Positions 17,833 to 28,375 of a stretch of DNA of 64,000 nucleotides are shown here, piece after piece (position 1 is the first letter of the stretch; each line of letters begins with the position of its first letter). The notes below the pieces were generated by a model. It searched no databases, was not told the origin of the DNA, and was given only the letters and a program-made list of their open reading frames with translations. Source of the stretch: Deltaproteobacteria bacterium (GTDB taxonomy: Bacteria; Myxococcota_A; Polyangia; Polyangiales; Ga0077539); contig JAUXYJ010000105.1 in the NCBI GenBank assembly GCA_030694465.1, forward strand, positions 240,492 through 304,491, written 5' to 3'. The position numbers and the translations under genes are program-made.

Positions 17833-19065
17833 ATGGCCGATCCTAGCGACGAGCTCACACCGCACGACGGTGCTGACGACAGCGAATCAACCGCCGAAAT
17901 GCGCCGAGAGTTCGACGGCGCACGTGAAGTCGAGCCCAGCGGAATCACCGGGCTCGAGACCCCAGAACAGATCTTTCGCGATCGGTTTCCGGCGTTCGTA
18001 GGGCGGCAAGAGCGCACCGCGTTTGAGCTCATGAGCCGCGCGGTCGACGAAGACTACGCGACGTTTCTCACGCTCTCGGGCGCCATGACGCCCGCAGGGT
18101 TGCACCAGTCCTGCATTATCCCGCTCATTGAGCGAGGGCTCGTCGATTGTCTCACGACCACCGGCGCCAACCTCTATCACGACGCCCACCGGATCATCGG
18201 CCATCGCATCCGCGAGATCGACCCCAACGCCGGAGACCTCGCGCTTCGCCTGGCAAAAATCATTCGGATCTATGACCTTGGCTTCTGGGAAGAGACACTC
18301 CTTGAGACCGACAAGCTCTTCAGCGCGATCTTGATGCAGCCCGAGTTTCAACGCCGAATGACCACCCCTGAGCTCCACTATCTGCTCGGGATGTACATCG
18401 CGCGGATTGAGAGCGCGCTCGGCGTCGCTAAGCCATCGCTTCTCGCAACGGCGTGGAAATTTGCAGTACCGATCTTTGTCGGCGCCGTGCAAGATGGCTC
18501 GATTTTTCTTAACATCGTTAAGCTCAAGCGGCTCTTTCCCGAGACGTTTAAGCTCGAAATCGACGTCAACGACGACGTCTACGAGATGGGCGCGATGCAG
18601 AACTTCTGTCTGCGCGGCCTCGAGAAAAAGATGGCGATCTTTATCCTCGGCGGCGGAGTTCCCAAGAACTACACCCTCCAGGGAGAGCCGCTGCTCTCGC
18701 AAATCCTTGAGGTCGAGACCGAAGGGTTCGATATCGACGTGCAGTTTTGCGTCGACCCCGTGGACAACGGCGCGCTGTCGTCATGCCCGGCGTCTGAGGG
18801 GCACACGTGGGGCAAGGTCTCGCCCGAGGGAGTCGCCCGCTCTGTGTATTGCCACGCCGATGTCACCGCGGTCTTTCCGTGGGTGACCTACGCGCTCTTG
18901 AGCAACCAGGCCCGCAAGCGGCCCCACCGTCGGCTCTACAACGAACGCAGCCGCGCGCTCACGATGCTCGACGAGCACGTGCGGGCCAATCGGGCCACGT
19001 TGCTGCAGAGCATCCGGTCCGAGGCGTTTGACGACGCGCTGGGCCCTGGCAAATCAACTCCCTGA
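17833..19065 (+). CDS. Deoxyhypusine synthase-like protein
   Basis: DHS family protein of 410 residues. It has the NAD/spermidine-binding signature LSGAMTPAGL and CLTTTGANLYHD, GAVQDGSIF in place of ALTDGSLGD, and WGKVSPEG. Lys328 of the last motif aligns with the catalytic Lys of WGKI in human deoxyhypusine synthase, so imine chemistry on the aminobutyl group should be possible. Bacteria lack eIF5A, and several bacterial DHS-like proteins make homospermidine or related polyamines from putrescine and spermidine. A polyamine role is therefore the best inference. The first 35 residues are acidic and probably disordered. The ATG has a good GGAG site 5-8 bases upstream. It appears monocistronic. 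Confidence 0.88.
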   Translation: MADPSDELTPHDGADDSESTAEMRREFDGAREVEPSGITGLETPEQIFRDRFPAFVGRQERTAFELMSRAVDEDYATFLTLSGAMTPAGLHQSCIIPLIERGLVDCLTTTGANLYHDAHRIIGHRIREIDPNAGDLALRLAKIIRIYDLGFWEETLLETDKLFSAILMQPEFQRRMTTPELHYLLGMYIARIESALGVAKPSLLATAWKFAVPIFVGAVQDGSIFLNIVKLKRLFPETFKLEIDVNDDVYEMGAMQNFCLRGLEKKMAIFILGGGVPKNYTLQGEPLLSQILEVETEGFDIDVQFCVDPVDNGALSSCPASEGHTWGKVSPEGVARSVYCHADVTAVFPWVTYALLSNQARKRPHRRLYNERSRALTMLDEHVRANRATLLQSIRSEAFDDALGPGKSTP

Positions 19066-19087
19066 ACCCCTCGCGAGGCGCACCGCG

Positions 19088-19735
19088 CTAGTACCAGGAC
19101 GCGTTCTCTTCGACCACACCGTGCAGATCCCGCAGCGCGTTCTGAACAGCGTCGATCTCGGTCGCCAGCTCGTCCAGTGCGCTCGCGACGCGATCTCGTG
19201 ATCCCTCTGGAATCGCAGGGTTCTCAACGGTCGCGCCGATGGTCGACCGCTCCCACGTTCGCAACGAGACGTTGAGCCGCTCGTAGCTGTCACGCAGGCG
19301 GTTGCGCGCGTTCTCGGCGTACGCAGGTGGCGCAGACAGCTCGCTCTCGAGTGCAGAGCTCTGGGCAATGACCTCTGAGAGCGAAGTGCCGCGGCAGGTG
19401 CGCATCGGGGGAGGGACCGTGCCACCTCGAATTTCAGGCAATTTTGCCCGTACAACGCCCGCACTGGTCCCGCCAAAGCAGCGGACCAGCATCGGATCGA
19501 GCCGCGCGCGGTGGACAGATTCGACGCGTGCAAGCCACACCCGGCCCGGGTCTTTAGGCCGATGCCAGAGGACAAAACCAATGGCACCAAATGAGATGGC
19601 GGCGAGCGTTGCGGCAACGATTACGTTGCGACGTCCAACATCCTTGATCGATTCTGGCTGAGTTTTTCCAGACTCAATCTCATCGCTCACGGCGTCGTCA
19701 GTGGTCAGATTGGGGGACTTTTTCTTCTTCGCCAT
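19088..19735 (-). CDS. Single-pass membrane protein of unknown function
   Basis: Protein of 215 residues. The lysine-rich N-terminus (MAKKKKS) and acidic segment are cytoplasmic by charge. One hydrophobic segment (about 38-57) anchors it, and the remaining 155 residues are probably periplasmic. The C-terminal part is helical with regular Leu/Arg spacing (about 125-210), consistent with a coiled coil. Two Cys (CFGG, RTCRG) lie after the membrane segment about 28 residues apart. No family is recognised. It converges on the DHS-like gene with a 22-bp gap and diverges from the HARE-HTH gene across 446 bp. Confidence 0.72.
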   Translation of the reverse strand: MAKKKKSPNLTTDDAVSDEIESGKTQPESIKDVGRRNVIVAATLAAISFGAIGFVLWHRPKDPGRVWLARVESVHRARLDPMLVRCFGGTSAGVVRAKLPEIRGGTVPPPMRTCRGTSLSEVIAQSSALESELSAPPAYAENARNRLRDSYERLNVSLRTWERSTIGATVENPAIPEGSRDRVASALDELATEIDAVQNALRDLHGVVEENASWY

Positions 19736-20181
19736 CGGTCGCTTCCTTCACAGTCCGCAGCACGTGTTGCAAGGGGACTCTGATCAACCCAGCAACTACG
19801 CCATCTGTTGCGGTGCTTACCATCATTGCGAACAAAGTGCGCTCTACACGTCGAATCCCAGGGCATCCCGCGGCCCATGCTTGCGAGCAAACGCCTGCGG
19901 GATGTACCGTGCCGGCGCCCGATCTCTGGGCGTATCGTCGAAGCAAGCAATTCGCTCGACGAGACGCCGCCCTCGCTGCGGTCAATCCGGGTGTAGCTCG
20001 ACCGCTTCATTCTCTCGCAGAACCGCCGCAGTTCCTGTTGCTGTGCACCGAATCCAACGCTCGCCATGGATGAGCAAACTACTCGCGCTCGCACTGCCCC
20101 ACGGACAGCGGCTCTGCTTCACTGGAGCCCTCGAATGGGCTCCCTCGATGACAAGATTCCGAAGGAAGACTCAGGTTCGAA
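19736..20181. other. Divergent intergenic region, no gene seen
   Basis: This 446-bp stretch lies between a leftward membrane-protein gene and the rightward HARE-HTH gene. It must hold promoters for both. The open frames inside are short, overlap on several frames and show no protein-like motif. A GGTTCGAAA near 20174 looks like a tRNA T-loop, but no cloverleaf surrounds it. Confidence 0.6.
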
Positions 20182-22020
<1,839 letters not shown>

Positions 22021-22057
22021 TCGGGTCACCCACTCCGCCTAACAGGCGCTCACGAGC

Positions 22058-22582
22058 TCAATAGCAGCCGCGCATGCAGTCTCGGTAGGTGTCGTCGCAC
22101 TGCGCTACGCAGGGCCGATCCTGGCCATTGTTGCAGCGGTCAAAACACTGCTGCCACGCCGCCCGACAGGGCCTCGCGCAGCTCTCGCCAGGTGCATCGA
22201 GGGTGCGGGGAGCCTGGTCGGTGCAAGAGCTCGCCGCCGCGGGCGGGACGCTGGGAGTCCCTTGGGTGATCGTAGCGGTCCCGGGGGGCTGTACAGCGCT
22301 CGCGCCCTGCTGTTGTCCCCATGGCGTCGCCTGAGTGCCAGCCGCCGCCGTGGACGAGCTTGGTGGAGTCGTGCGTGGCGCCGCAGCGGTTCCCGCGCCA
22401 CCCGAGGCCGCCGCGTTGGGGTGGTCCGAGGACCATCTGGGTGAGCTTCCGAGCGCTCCTCCCGACGAGTTTCCGGCAGCACCCCCCGGAGCACCAGGTC
22501 GCGAGTCGTCTATAAAACTGGGCTCACACGCCGAAGCCAGCGCAGCACACAGAACCAATCCCGACAGCCAAGTTGCTCTCAT
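22058..22582 (-). CDS. Cys-rich lipoprotein of unknown function
   Basis: Protein of 174 residues from the ATG at 22582; another ATG at 22600 adds six residues. The lipoprotein signal ends at ALASAC. About 100 residues of Gly/Ala/Pro/Ser/Thr low complexity follow, probably a flexible tether. The last 50 residues hold eight Cys in a compact pattern (CARPCRAAWQQCFDRC, CVAQCDDTYRDCMRGC), a disulfide-rich mini-domain common in myxobacterial surface proteins. It lies 62 bp downstream of valS on the same strand and may be read from the same transcript. Function unknown. Confidence 0.78.
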   Translation of the reverse strand: MRATWLSGLVLCAALASACEPSFIDDSRPGAPGGAAGNSSGGALGSSPRWSSDHPNAAASGGAGTAAAPRTTPPSSSTAAAGTQATPWGQQQGASAVQPPGTATITQGTPSVPPAAASSCTDQAPRTLDAPGESCARPCRAAWQQCFDRCNNGQDRPCVAQCDDTYRDCMRGCY

Positions 22583-22644
22583 CGACAGTAGGGACAGCAT
22601 ACGCGTTTAAGAGCCGATGCACTCCCTTGGACGCGATGCTTCGT

Positions 22645-25464
22645 TCAGGAAACTGCCAGCCGCAATACAACGAGCGCGTCGGTGAGCTTGCTGATCTTTG
22701 CAGTGTGCGAGGCCAAATCGTTGCGTGCTGTTTGCACGGCCTCGGGATTCGCCCGCGCGACAAAGCTCTCATTGCTGAGCTGTTTGCTGACCTTCTCGTG
22801 GTCTTTTTGCGTGCGAATTAGCTCTTTTTCGAGCCGGGCAATCTCGGTGTTTGGGTCAATGAGTCCCTCGAGCGGCACGATCACTTCGACGTCCGAGACC
22901 ACGGAGTAGCCGACCCCTTTGGGCTTGGGACCCGAGCCCTCCAGCGTGAACTCCGACGCGTTGGTCAACGCGCGAATTTGGCGCTCGTGAGCGCTGAGCA
23001 GCGCACGTGACTCCGCGTTGTCCGTACGCAACGTGAGTCGAAGTGGGTCACGCGGTTTGATCCCGAGCTCGCCACGAATATTTCGCACCGCGACGATCGC
23101 ACCCTGAACGAGCTCAAGGATCGTCTCGCCGAGCTCGTCGCGTGCAAATTCACTCACCGATGGAAACGCAGCCACAGCCAAATGGCTTGCGTTGGCGCCA
23201 TCGCTTCGCTTCGCTCGCGCTTGCTCAGGGAGCTTCTGCCAGAGCTCTTCAGTGACAAACGGCATGAACGGGTGCAGCAACCGAAACGACGTCTCAAGAC
23301 ACGCGATGAGCACCCGACGAGTTCGGTCTTTGGCCGCTTCGTCTTCGGACGCAAACACCGGTTTGCAGAGCTCAAGGTACCAATCGCAGAGCTCGTCCCA
23401 GAAGAACCGACGCAACGATGTCGTGCATTCGTCCAAGCGAAAGCCATCGAGCCCGCTGTGGACTTCGTTCACCGTGAGCGCGAGGCGCGCGAGGATCCAG
23501 CGGTCTGCTGCCGTCCACTCGTCCCGTGGCGGGAGCGACGTGTTTGCACCTTCGACGAACAATGGCTCGAGCATGGGGAGCGTAAATCGCGTGGCGTTCC
23601 ACATCTTGTTCGCGAAGTTTTTGGCGCGCTCGACCTGCCTCAATTGCAGGTTAATTCGCTTGGCCTGGGGCGGATTCGTCGCGAGATAAAACCGAACAGC
23701 GTCCGCACCAAAAGCGTCAAAGCCCTCGCCACGATCGGCAAAGCTTGGATACGCCTTGCGAAACTTCGCGATCGCTTCCTCGCGGGGTGCCCCGCCCGAC
23801 GCGTTGGCCACAATTTCATCAAGCGTCGCGCCAAAGACCATGTGCAATGGGTCAATGACGTTGCCCTTGACCTTCGACATCTTCTCGCCGCGTTCGTCGC
23901 AGACCATGCCGTGAAGCAGAACCCGCTTAAACGGGACTTCTCCCATAAAATGCAGGCCAAACATCATCATGCGCGCCACCCAAAAGAAGAGAATATCGTA
24001 GCCCGTCTCCATCACCGTGGTCGGGTAGAACGTCTCAAGCGCCTTGGTCTTCTCGGGCCATCCCAGGGTGCTAAACGGCCACAGAGCGCTCGAAAACCAC
24101 GTGTCGAGCACGTCGGTGTCTTGGGTGAGCTCGCTGTGTTTGCAGTGGACACACTCGGTCGGAGTAGCCCGCGAGACCGTGACCTCATGGCATGCGCTGC
24201 AATACCAAGCCGGGATCTGGTGTCCCCACCATAGCTGCCTCGAAATGCACCAATCCTGGATGTTGGTCAGCCAATGCTCATACGTCTTGACCCACTCGAC
24301 TGGCTCAATGGTTGTGCGTCCGGATCGCACGGCTTCAAGCGCAGGTCCCGCGAGCGGCCCTGCTTTTACGTACCACTGAGGCAACATCATGGGCTCCAAG
24401 ATGTCGCCGGTTCGCGCCTCGCGCGCGATGGCCAGCAGGTGGTTCTTCGAGCCTCGCGACAAGCCCTTGGCGTCAAGCGCACGCTTGATCGCCTTGCGTG
24501 CGACGAAGCGATCTTGACCTGCAAATTCTCCGCCCGTTTCGTTTACGGTGCCATCCAAATTGAGGATGTTGATGAACTCAAGGCTGTGTCGCTTGCCAGT
24601 CTCGTAGTCGTTGAAGTCGTGGGCTGGCGTGACCTTCACCGCGCCGGTGCCGAAGGTCGGATCGACGAGCACTGCGTCCGCAATCACTGGAATCTGTCGA
24701 TCGCTAAATGGACACTGGAGCAGTTTTCCGATCGCGAGTTGATAGCGAGGATCGTCCGGATGAACCGCGACGGCGGTGTCTCCCAAGATGGTCTCGGGAC
24801 GGGTCGTCGCGACAACGATTTCGCCCGAACCATCCGCAAACAGGTAGGCAAACGAGTACAGCTCGCCGTTCGCGTTCTCTTCGCGCTCGACCTCAAGGTC
24901 CGAGATGACGGTCTGTGCCGCAACCGACCAGTTGACCAGACGCTCGCCGCGATAGATCAAGCCCTCTTCGAATAACCTAACAAATGCCTCGCGGACTGCG
25001 CGTGAACACTGCTCGTCCATCGTGAAGCGCTCGCGCTCCCACGCGGGCGACGCGCCGAGCTTGCGAAGCTGTTCGGTGATTCGGCCGCCGGACTGCTCCT
25101 TCCACTGCCAGACGCGGTCCAAAAAGCCCGCACGGCCAACCTCTTGACGGGACGTCCCTTCGCGGGCGAGCAAGCGCGACACGACGACCTCGGTCGCGAT
25201 GCCTGCGTGGTCCACTCCGGGCTGCCAGAGCGTGTTGCGGCCCTGCATGCGCGCAACGCGCACGAGGGTGTCCTGGATGGTGCAGAAGAGCGCGTGGCCC
25301 ATGTGCAACGACCCGGTCACATTGGGCGGCGGGATCGCAATGCTAAACGCGTTGCTGGGGTCCCCGGTGTCCACTGCGCTAAACAGTCCTGCTTGCACCC
25401 AAGAGGCATACCAGCGAGGTTCAACATCGGTCGGATCGTAGGCCTTCGAAAGCTCGGTGCTCAT
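22645..25464 (-). CDS. valS: Valyl-tRNA synthetase
   Basis: Class I aminoacyl-tRNA synthetase of 939 residues. The N-terminus has the ValS pattern PPPNVTGSLHMGHAL (HIGH motif as HMGH, about residue 55), then WQPGVDHAGIAT. The editing (CP1) domain includes TTRPETILGDTAVAVHP, the deacylation site for mischarged Thr. The KMSKS loop appears as EKMSKVKGNVIDP. The anticodon-binding helical bundle and the C-terminal coiled-coil arm (IARLEKELIRTQKDHEK) complete the enzyme. No split or fusion is seen. Confidence 0.98.
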   Translation of the reverse strand: MSTELSKAYDPTDVEPRWYASWVQAGLFSAVDTGDPSNAFSIAIPPPNVTGSLHMGHALFCTIQDTLVRVARMQGRNTLWQPGVDHAGIATEVVVSRLLAREGTSRQEVGRAGFLDRVWQWKEQSGGRITEQLRKLGASPAWERERFTMDEQCSRAVREAFVRLFEEGLIYRGERLVNWSVAAQTVISDLEVEREENANGELYSFAYLFADGSGEIVVATTRPETILGDTAVAVHPDDPRYQLAIGKLLQCPFSDRQIPVIADAVLVDPTFGTGAVKVTPAHDFNDYETGKRHSLEFINILNLDGTVNETGGEFAGQDRFVARKAIKRALDAKGLSRGSKNHLLAIAREARTGDILEPMMLPQWYVKAGPLAGPALEAVRSGRTTIEPVEWVKTYEHWLTNIQDWCISRQLWWGHQIPAWYCSACHEVTVSRATPTECVHCKHSELTQDTDVLDTWFSSALWPFSTLGWPEKTKALETFYPTTVMETGYDILFFWVARMMMFGLHFMGEVPFKRVLLHGMVCDERGEKMSKVKGNVIDPLHMVFGATLDEIVANASGGAPREEAIAKFRKAYPSFADRGEGFDAFGADAVRFYLATNPPQAKRINLQLRQVERAKNFANKMWNATRFTLPMLEPLFVEGANTSLPPRDEWTAADRWILARLALTVNEVHSGLDGFRLDECTTSLRRFFWDELCDWYLELCKPVFASEDEAAKDRTRRVLIACLETSFRLLHPFMPFVTEELWQKLPEQARAKRSDGANASHLAVAAFPSVSEFARDELGETILELVQGAIVAVRNIRGELGIKPRDPLRLTLRTDNAESRALLSAHERQIRALTNASEFTLEGSGPKPKGVGYSVVSDVEVIVPLEGLIDPNTEIARLEKELIRTQKDHEKVSKQLSNESFVARANPEAVQTARNDLASHTAKISKLTDALVVLRLAVS

Positions 25465-25529
25465 CTCGGATTGGCTCTAGCGTTAAAGCCAACGCGACAC
25501 AACCGAGTGATGAATCTACGAAGGCAATA

Positions 25530-26438
25530 TTAGGCGCTGGTCAAGCGACGGAGCTCTTCGCGGATCATGGTCTCTGCCAGCTGCGGAACGACCTCCCACA
25601 CCACGCGCTCAATCACGTCGCGGGTGAGCGACGTAACAGCCTCGGCTTGCTGGGCAGTGAGGCCCATGGAGTTCAGTTTCGCCTGCATTTCTCCAGACAG
25701 CGCCGAACCGATGGCGGATGCCACGGGCTGTTCGACCGGTGGCGGCGCGACAGACTGAAGGGTCACTCCAGTGTTCGTCGCGGGGGGACCTGCAATTACC
25801 GGCGGTTGTGGCCGCGCAATAACCGGTGGGGTCAAGGGAGGGGGAGGCGCGGCGGGAGGAGTGATCCCTGCGGCCGGTGTGTTGCCAAATACCTGGGTCG
25901 CCCGAGGCTTCATCGGGGTCGCAGCTGCGCTCCCCAGCCCGGCGGGCTTGGGTGGCGCAAAGGGCGTCACAGGAGGCGCTGGGACCGGCGCCGCGGTGAG
26001 CACTGCCGGAGCCAGCGCAGGAGCCGCCGTAGGCTTGGGAGACTCCACCGCGGCCATCTGAGACTGGCTGTTGGACAGCAGCTGTTTGACACGATCAATC
26101 AGCGTCTGAGAGTCAAACGGTTTTGCAATGGATCCGTCAGCGCCGCACTCGCGGACCTTCGACTCATCCAAGGGGTTTTGCTCGCTAAAGAGCATGAGCA
26201 CTGGCAGTCCGCGCAAGAGCGGCTCGGCCTTTAGCGCTCGACAGAGGTCGTAGCCGCTGACGGATCCGCCCAGATTAACGTCGACAATCGCTGCCGATGG
26301 ACGCACATCGCGCGCACGTGACAGAAGCGAATCGCCTCCATCATGCGTAACAAGCGTGACCTCCTCCGCGAGGAGAGTCAGCTCGAATACTTTGCGCATT
26401 GTGACACTGTCATCGACCACCAAAAGGGTCTTGGACAC
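25530..26438 (-). CDS. Receiver-domain protein with Pro-rich linker and C-terminal helical motif
   Basis: Protein of 302 residues. I take the GTG at 26438 because GGAGG lies eight bases upstream and the receiver fold starts at once (SKTLLVVDDS). Acidic-pocket Asp9/Asp10, phospho-acceptor Asp53 (AAIVDVN) and Lys about 105 (IAKPF) are present, so phosphorylation is plausible. Residues 125-240 are Pro/Ala-rich and disordered. The last 55 residues form amphipathic helices ending in VIERVVWEVVPQLAETMI, a motif I associate with deltaproteobacterial receiver proteins such as those of motility or polarity systems. There is no DNA-binding domain, so output is probably protein-protein contact. The cognate kinase is not evident; the hybrid kinase at 29782 is nearby but separate. 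Confidence 0.85.
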   Translation of the reverse strand: MSKTLLVVDDSVTMRKVFELTLLAEEVTLVTHDGGDSLLSRARDVRPSAAIVDVNLGGSVSGYDLCRALKAEPLLRGLPVLMLFSEQNPLDESKVRECGADGSIAKPFDSQTLIDRVKQLLSNSQSQMAAVESPKPTAAPALAPAVLTAAPVPAPPVTPFAPPKPAGLGSAAATPMKPRATQVFGNTPAAGITPPAAPPPPLTPPVIARPQPPVIAGPPATNTGVTLQSVAPPPVEQPVASAIGSALSGEMQAKLNSMGLTAQQAEAVTSLTRDVIERVVWEVVPQLAETMIREELRRLTSA

Positions 26439-26446
26439 GGGCTCAG

Positions 26447-26451
26447 CCTCC
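26447..26451 (-). promoter_or_regulatory. Ribosome binding site deciding the receiver-protein start
   Basis: GGAGG on the minus strand, eight bases before the GTG at 26438. It favours this start over the 37-codon-longer frame. Confidence 0.8.
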
Positions 26452-26605
26452 ACCAGATCGGCGACTCTCTGACGTGACCGAGAAATAAGGTCACGCGAGA
26501 TCCATCGCAGGTTTTCTGCGTTGTAAGTGGCCGACCTTGAAAGTGTCAAGAAACTGCGCGGTTTGGTCCGGCGAAACGTGTTGTTTCTCGCTGTGGTTCG
26601 ACCGC

Positions 26606-28276
26606 TTACAACGTGCGGATCTCGACGTGCTCACCGTAGACACGTCGCATGGCGTCAGAGATCTCGCCGACCGTCGCGCGGGCCCGCACGGCGTCGAAGA
26701 TGGCAGGCATCAGCACTTGGTCTTCACGCGCGCGCCGCTCAATTTCCTTGAGCAAAGTGTCAACCGCGGCGCCATCTCTTGTCGCGCGGGTCCGCTGGAC
26801 TTGTGCGACTTGCTCCCGCTCAATGGCTGGATCCACACGCAACACGGGCACCGGCTCAGCGTCGCTGATGTGCTGGTTGAGACCCACAATCGGGCGATCC
26901 CCGCGCTCGATTTCAAGTTGGTAGCGAAAGCTAGCGTCCTGGATCTCGCGCTGCACATAGCCCTCTTCGATCGCAGCCACCATCCCGCCCATGCCGCGAA
27001 TTTTCTCGAGGTACGCTCGTGCGCCTGCGTAAATCTGGCGGGTGAGCACCTCGATCGCGTAGCTCCCACCGAGGGGGTCCACGACGTCGGCGACCCCGGA
27101 CTCGGCGGCGATCAATTGCTGCGTGCGCAGCGCGATGGTCGCGCTCTGCTCTGTGGGCAATCCAAGCGCTTCATCAAAGCTGTTGGTGTGCAGCGACTGA
27201 CAGCCCCCCATGACCGCAGCCATCGCCTGAACGGTCACGCGGACGATGTTGTTCATGGGCTGCTGCGCGGTCAGCGTCGCGCCCGCGGTTTGACAGTGAA
27301 ACTTCAGCGCGCGTGCACGTTCGGACTGCACCTCGAAGCGCTCGAGCATGAGCTCAGACCAGAGCCTGCGAGCAGCGCGAAACTTCGCGACTTCTTCGAG
27401 GAGGTGGTTGTGTACGTTGAAGAAAAAGCTCAATTGTGAGGCAAACTCCTCGGCGCTGAGCCCCGCGCGGATCGCGGTGTCTACGTATTCAAGCCCGTTG
27501 GCGAGGGTAAAAGCTACCTCTTGGATGGCATCGCAGCCCGCCTCGCGCATGTGGTAGCCCGAGACCGAAATCACGTTCCATTTCGGCGTGTGCTCTGCGG
27601 CCCAGCGAAAGATGTCGCCGGTGAGCGCGAGCGAGGGGCGAGGGGGATACACGTAGGTTCCGCGCGCGATGTACTCTTTGAGTAGATCGTTTTGAATGGT
27701 CCCCCGGAGCTTGTCCGAAGAGATCCCTCTGCGATTTGCCACGGCGACGTACATCGCAAGTAGCACCGCGGCTGTGGAGTTAATGGTCATCGAGGTCGAC
27801 ACTTGGTCCAACGGGATGCTGTCGAACAACACCTCCATGTCATCGACCGAATCGATCGCGACTCCGACCTTGCCGACCTCCCCGAGGCTCGCCGCGTGGT
27901 CGCTGTCTCTGCCCATTTGCGTAGGCAAATCAAACGCCACGGACAGTCCCGTCTGGCCTTTTTCTAAGAGCATCCGGTAGCGCTCGTTGGACGCTCGTGC
28001 GTTGCCGAAGCCTGCGTACTGCCGCATGGTCCACAAGCGCCCACGAAACATGTTGGCCTGCACGCCGCGCACGAATGGGGCCTCGCCGGGCAAACCGATT
28101 TCAACCCACGGATCCTGATCTGCTAGATCATTTGCAGTGTAAATCTCAGCGCAGTCGGCGCCTCCTGCGAGAAGCCCTGCGCGCTTTCGGGGGCGGCTCT
28201 TCTTCTCAAGAGGCTCTAGAATTTGAGACTTCCAGGTGCGTACGCGCTGCTCGTCAGTGATTGATTTGTTGGTCAT
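26606..28276 (-). CDS. Methylmalonyl-CoA mutase-type acyl-CoA mutase, large (catalytic) subunit
   Basis: Protein of 556 residues covering the CoA-binding TIM barrel of adenosylcobalamin-dependent mutases but without the C-terminal B12-binding domain, which must come from another protein. RQYAGFGNA contains the Tyr that directs substrate radical chemistry. ARGTYVYPP keeps the Arg that binds the methylmalonyl carboxylate, where isobutyryl-CoA mutases have Gln. SGYHMREAG carries the active-site His. Together these favour methylmalonyl-CoA over isobutyryl-CoA. The ATG at 28276 follows GAGAG; a longer start at 28318 adds 14 unsupported residues. No small subunit, epimerase or MeaB chaperone gene is adjacent. 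Confidence 0.9.
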   Translation of the reverse strand: MTNKSITDEQRVRTWKSQILEPLEKKSRPRKRAGLLAGGADCAEIYTANDLADQDPWVEIGLPGEAPFVRGVQANMFRGRLWTMRQYAGFGNARASNERYRMLLEKGQTGLSVAFDLPTQMGRDSDHAASLGEVGKVGVAIDSVDDMEVLFDSIPLDQVSTSMTINSTAAVLLAMYVAVANRRGISSDKLRGTIQNDLLKEYIARGTYVYPPRPSLALTGDIFRWAAEHTPKWNVISVSGYHMREAGCDAIQEVAFTLANGLEYVDTAIRAGLSAEEFASQLSFFFNVHNHLLEEVAKFRAARRLWSELMLERFEVQSERARALKFHCQTAGATLTAQQPMNNIVRVTVQAMAAVMGGCQSLHTNSFDEALGLPTEQSATIALRTQQLIAAESGVADVVDPLGGSYAIEVLTRQIYAGARAYLEKIRGMGGMVAAIEEGYVQREIQDASFRYQLEIERGDRPIVGLNQHISDAEPVPVLRVDPAIEREQVAQVQRTRATRDGAAVDTLLKEIERRAREDQVLMPAIFDAVRARATVGEISDAMRRVYGEHVEIRTL

Positions 28277-28375
28277 GACACGGCTCTCTAGGCTGCCGTT
28301 GTAGCAAGATTTCAACAAAGCCTTGCGCGTTACGATGTGGTCGCGTCGCTTGTGCAGTTCAATTCGTGAGCGGCG

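Noticed and set aside
23182..24234. 350-codon plus-strand open frame
   Set aside because: Antisense to valS.
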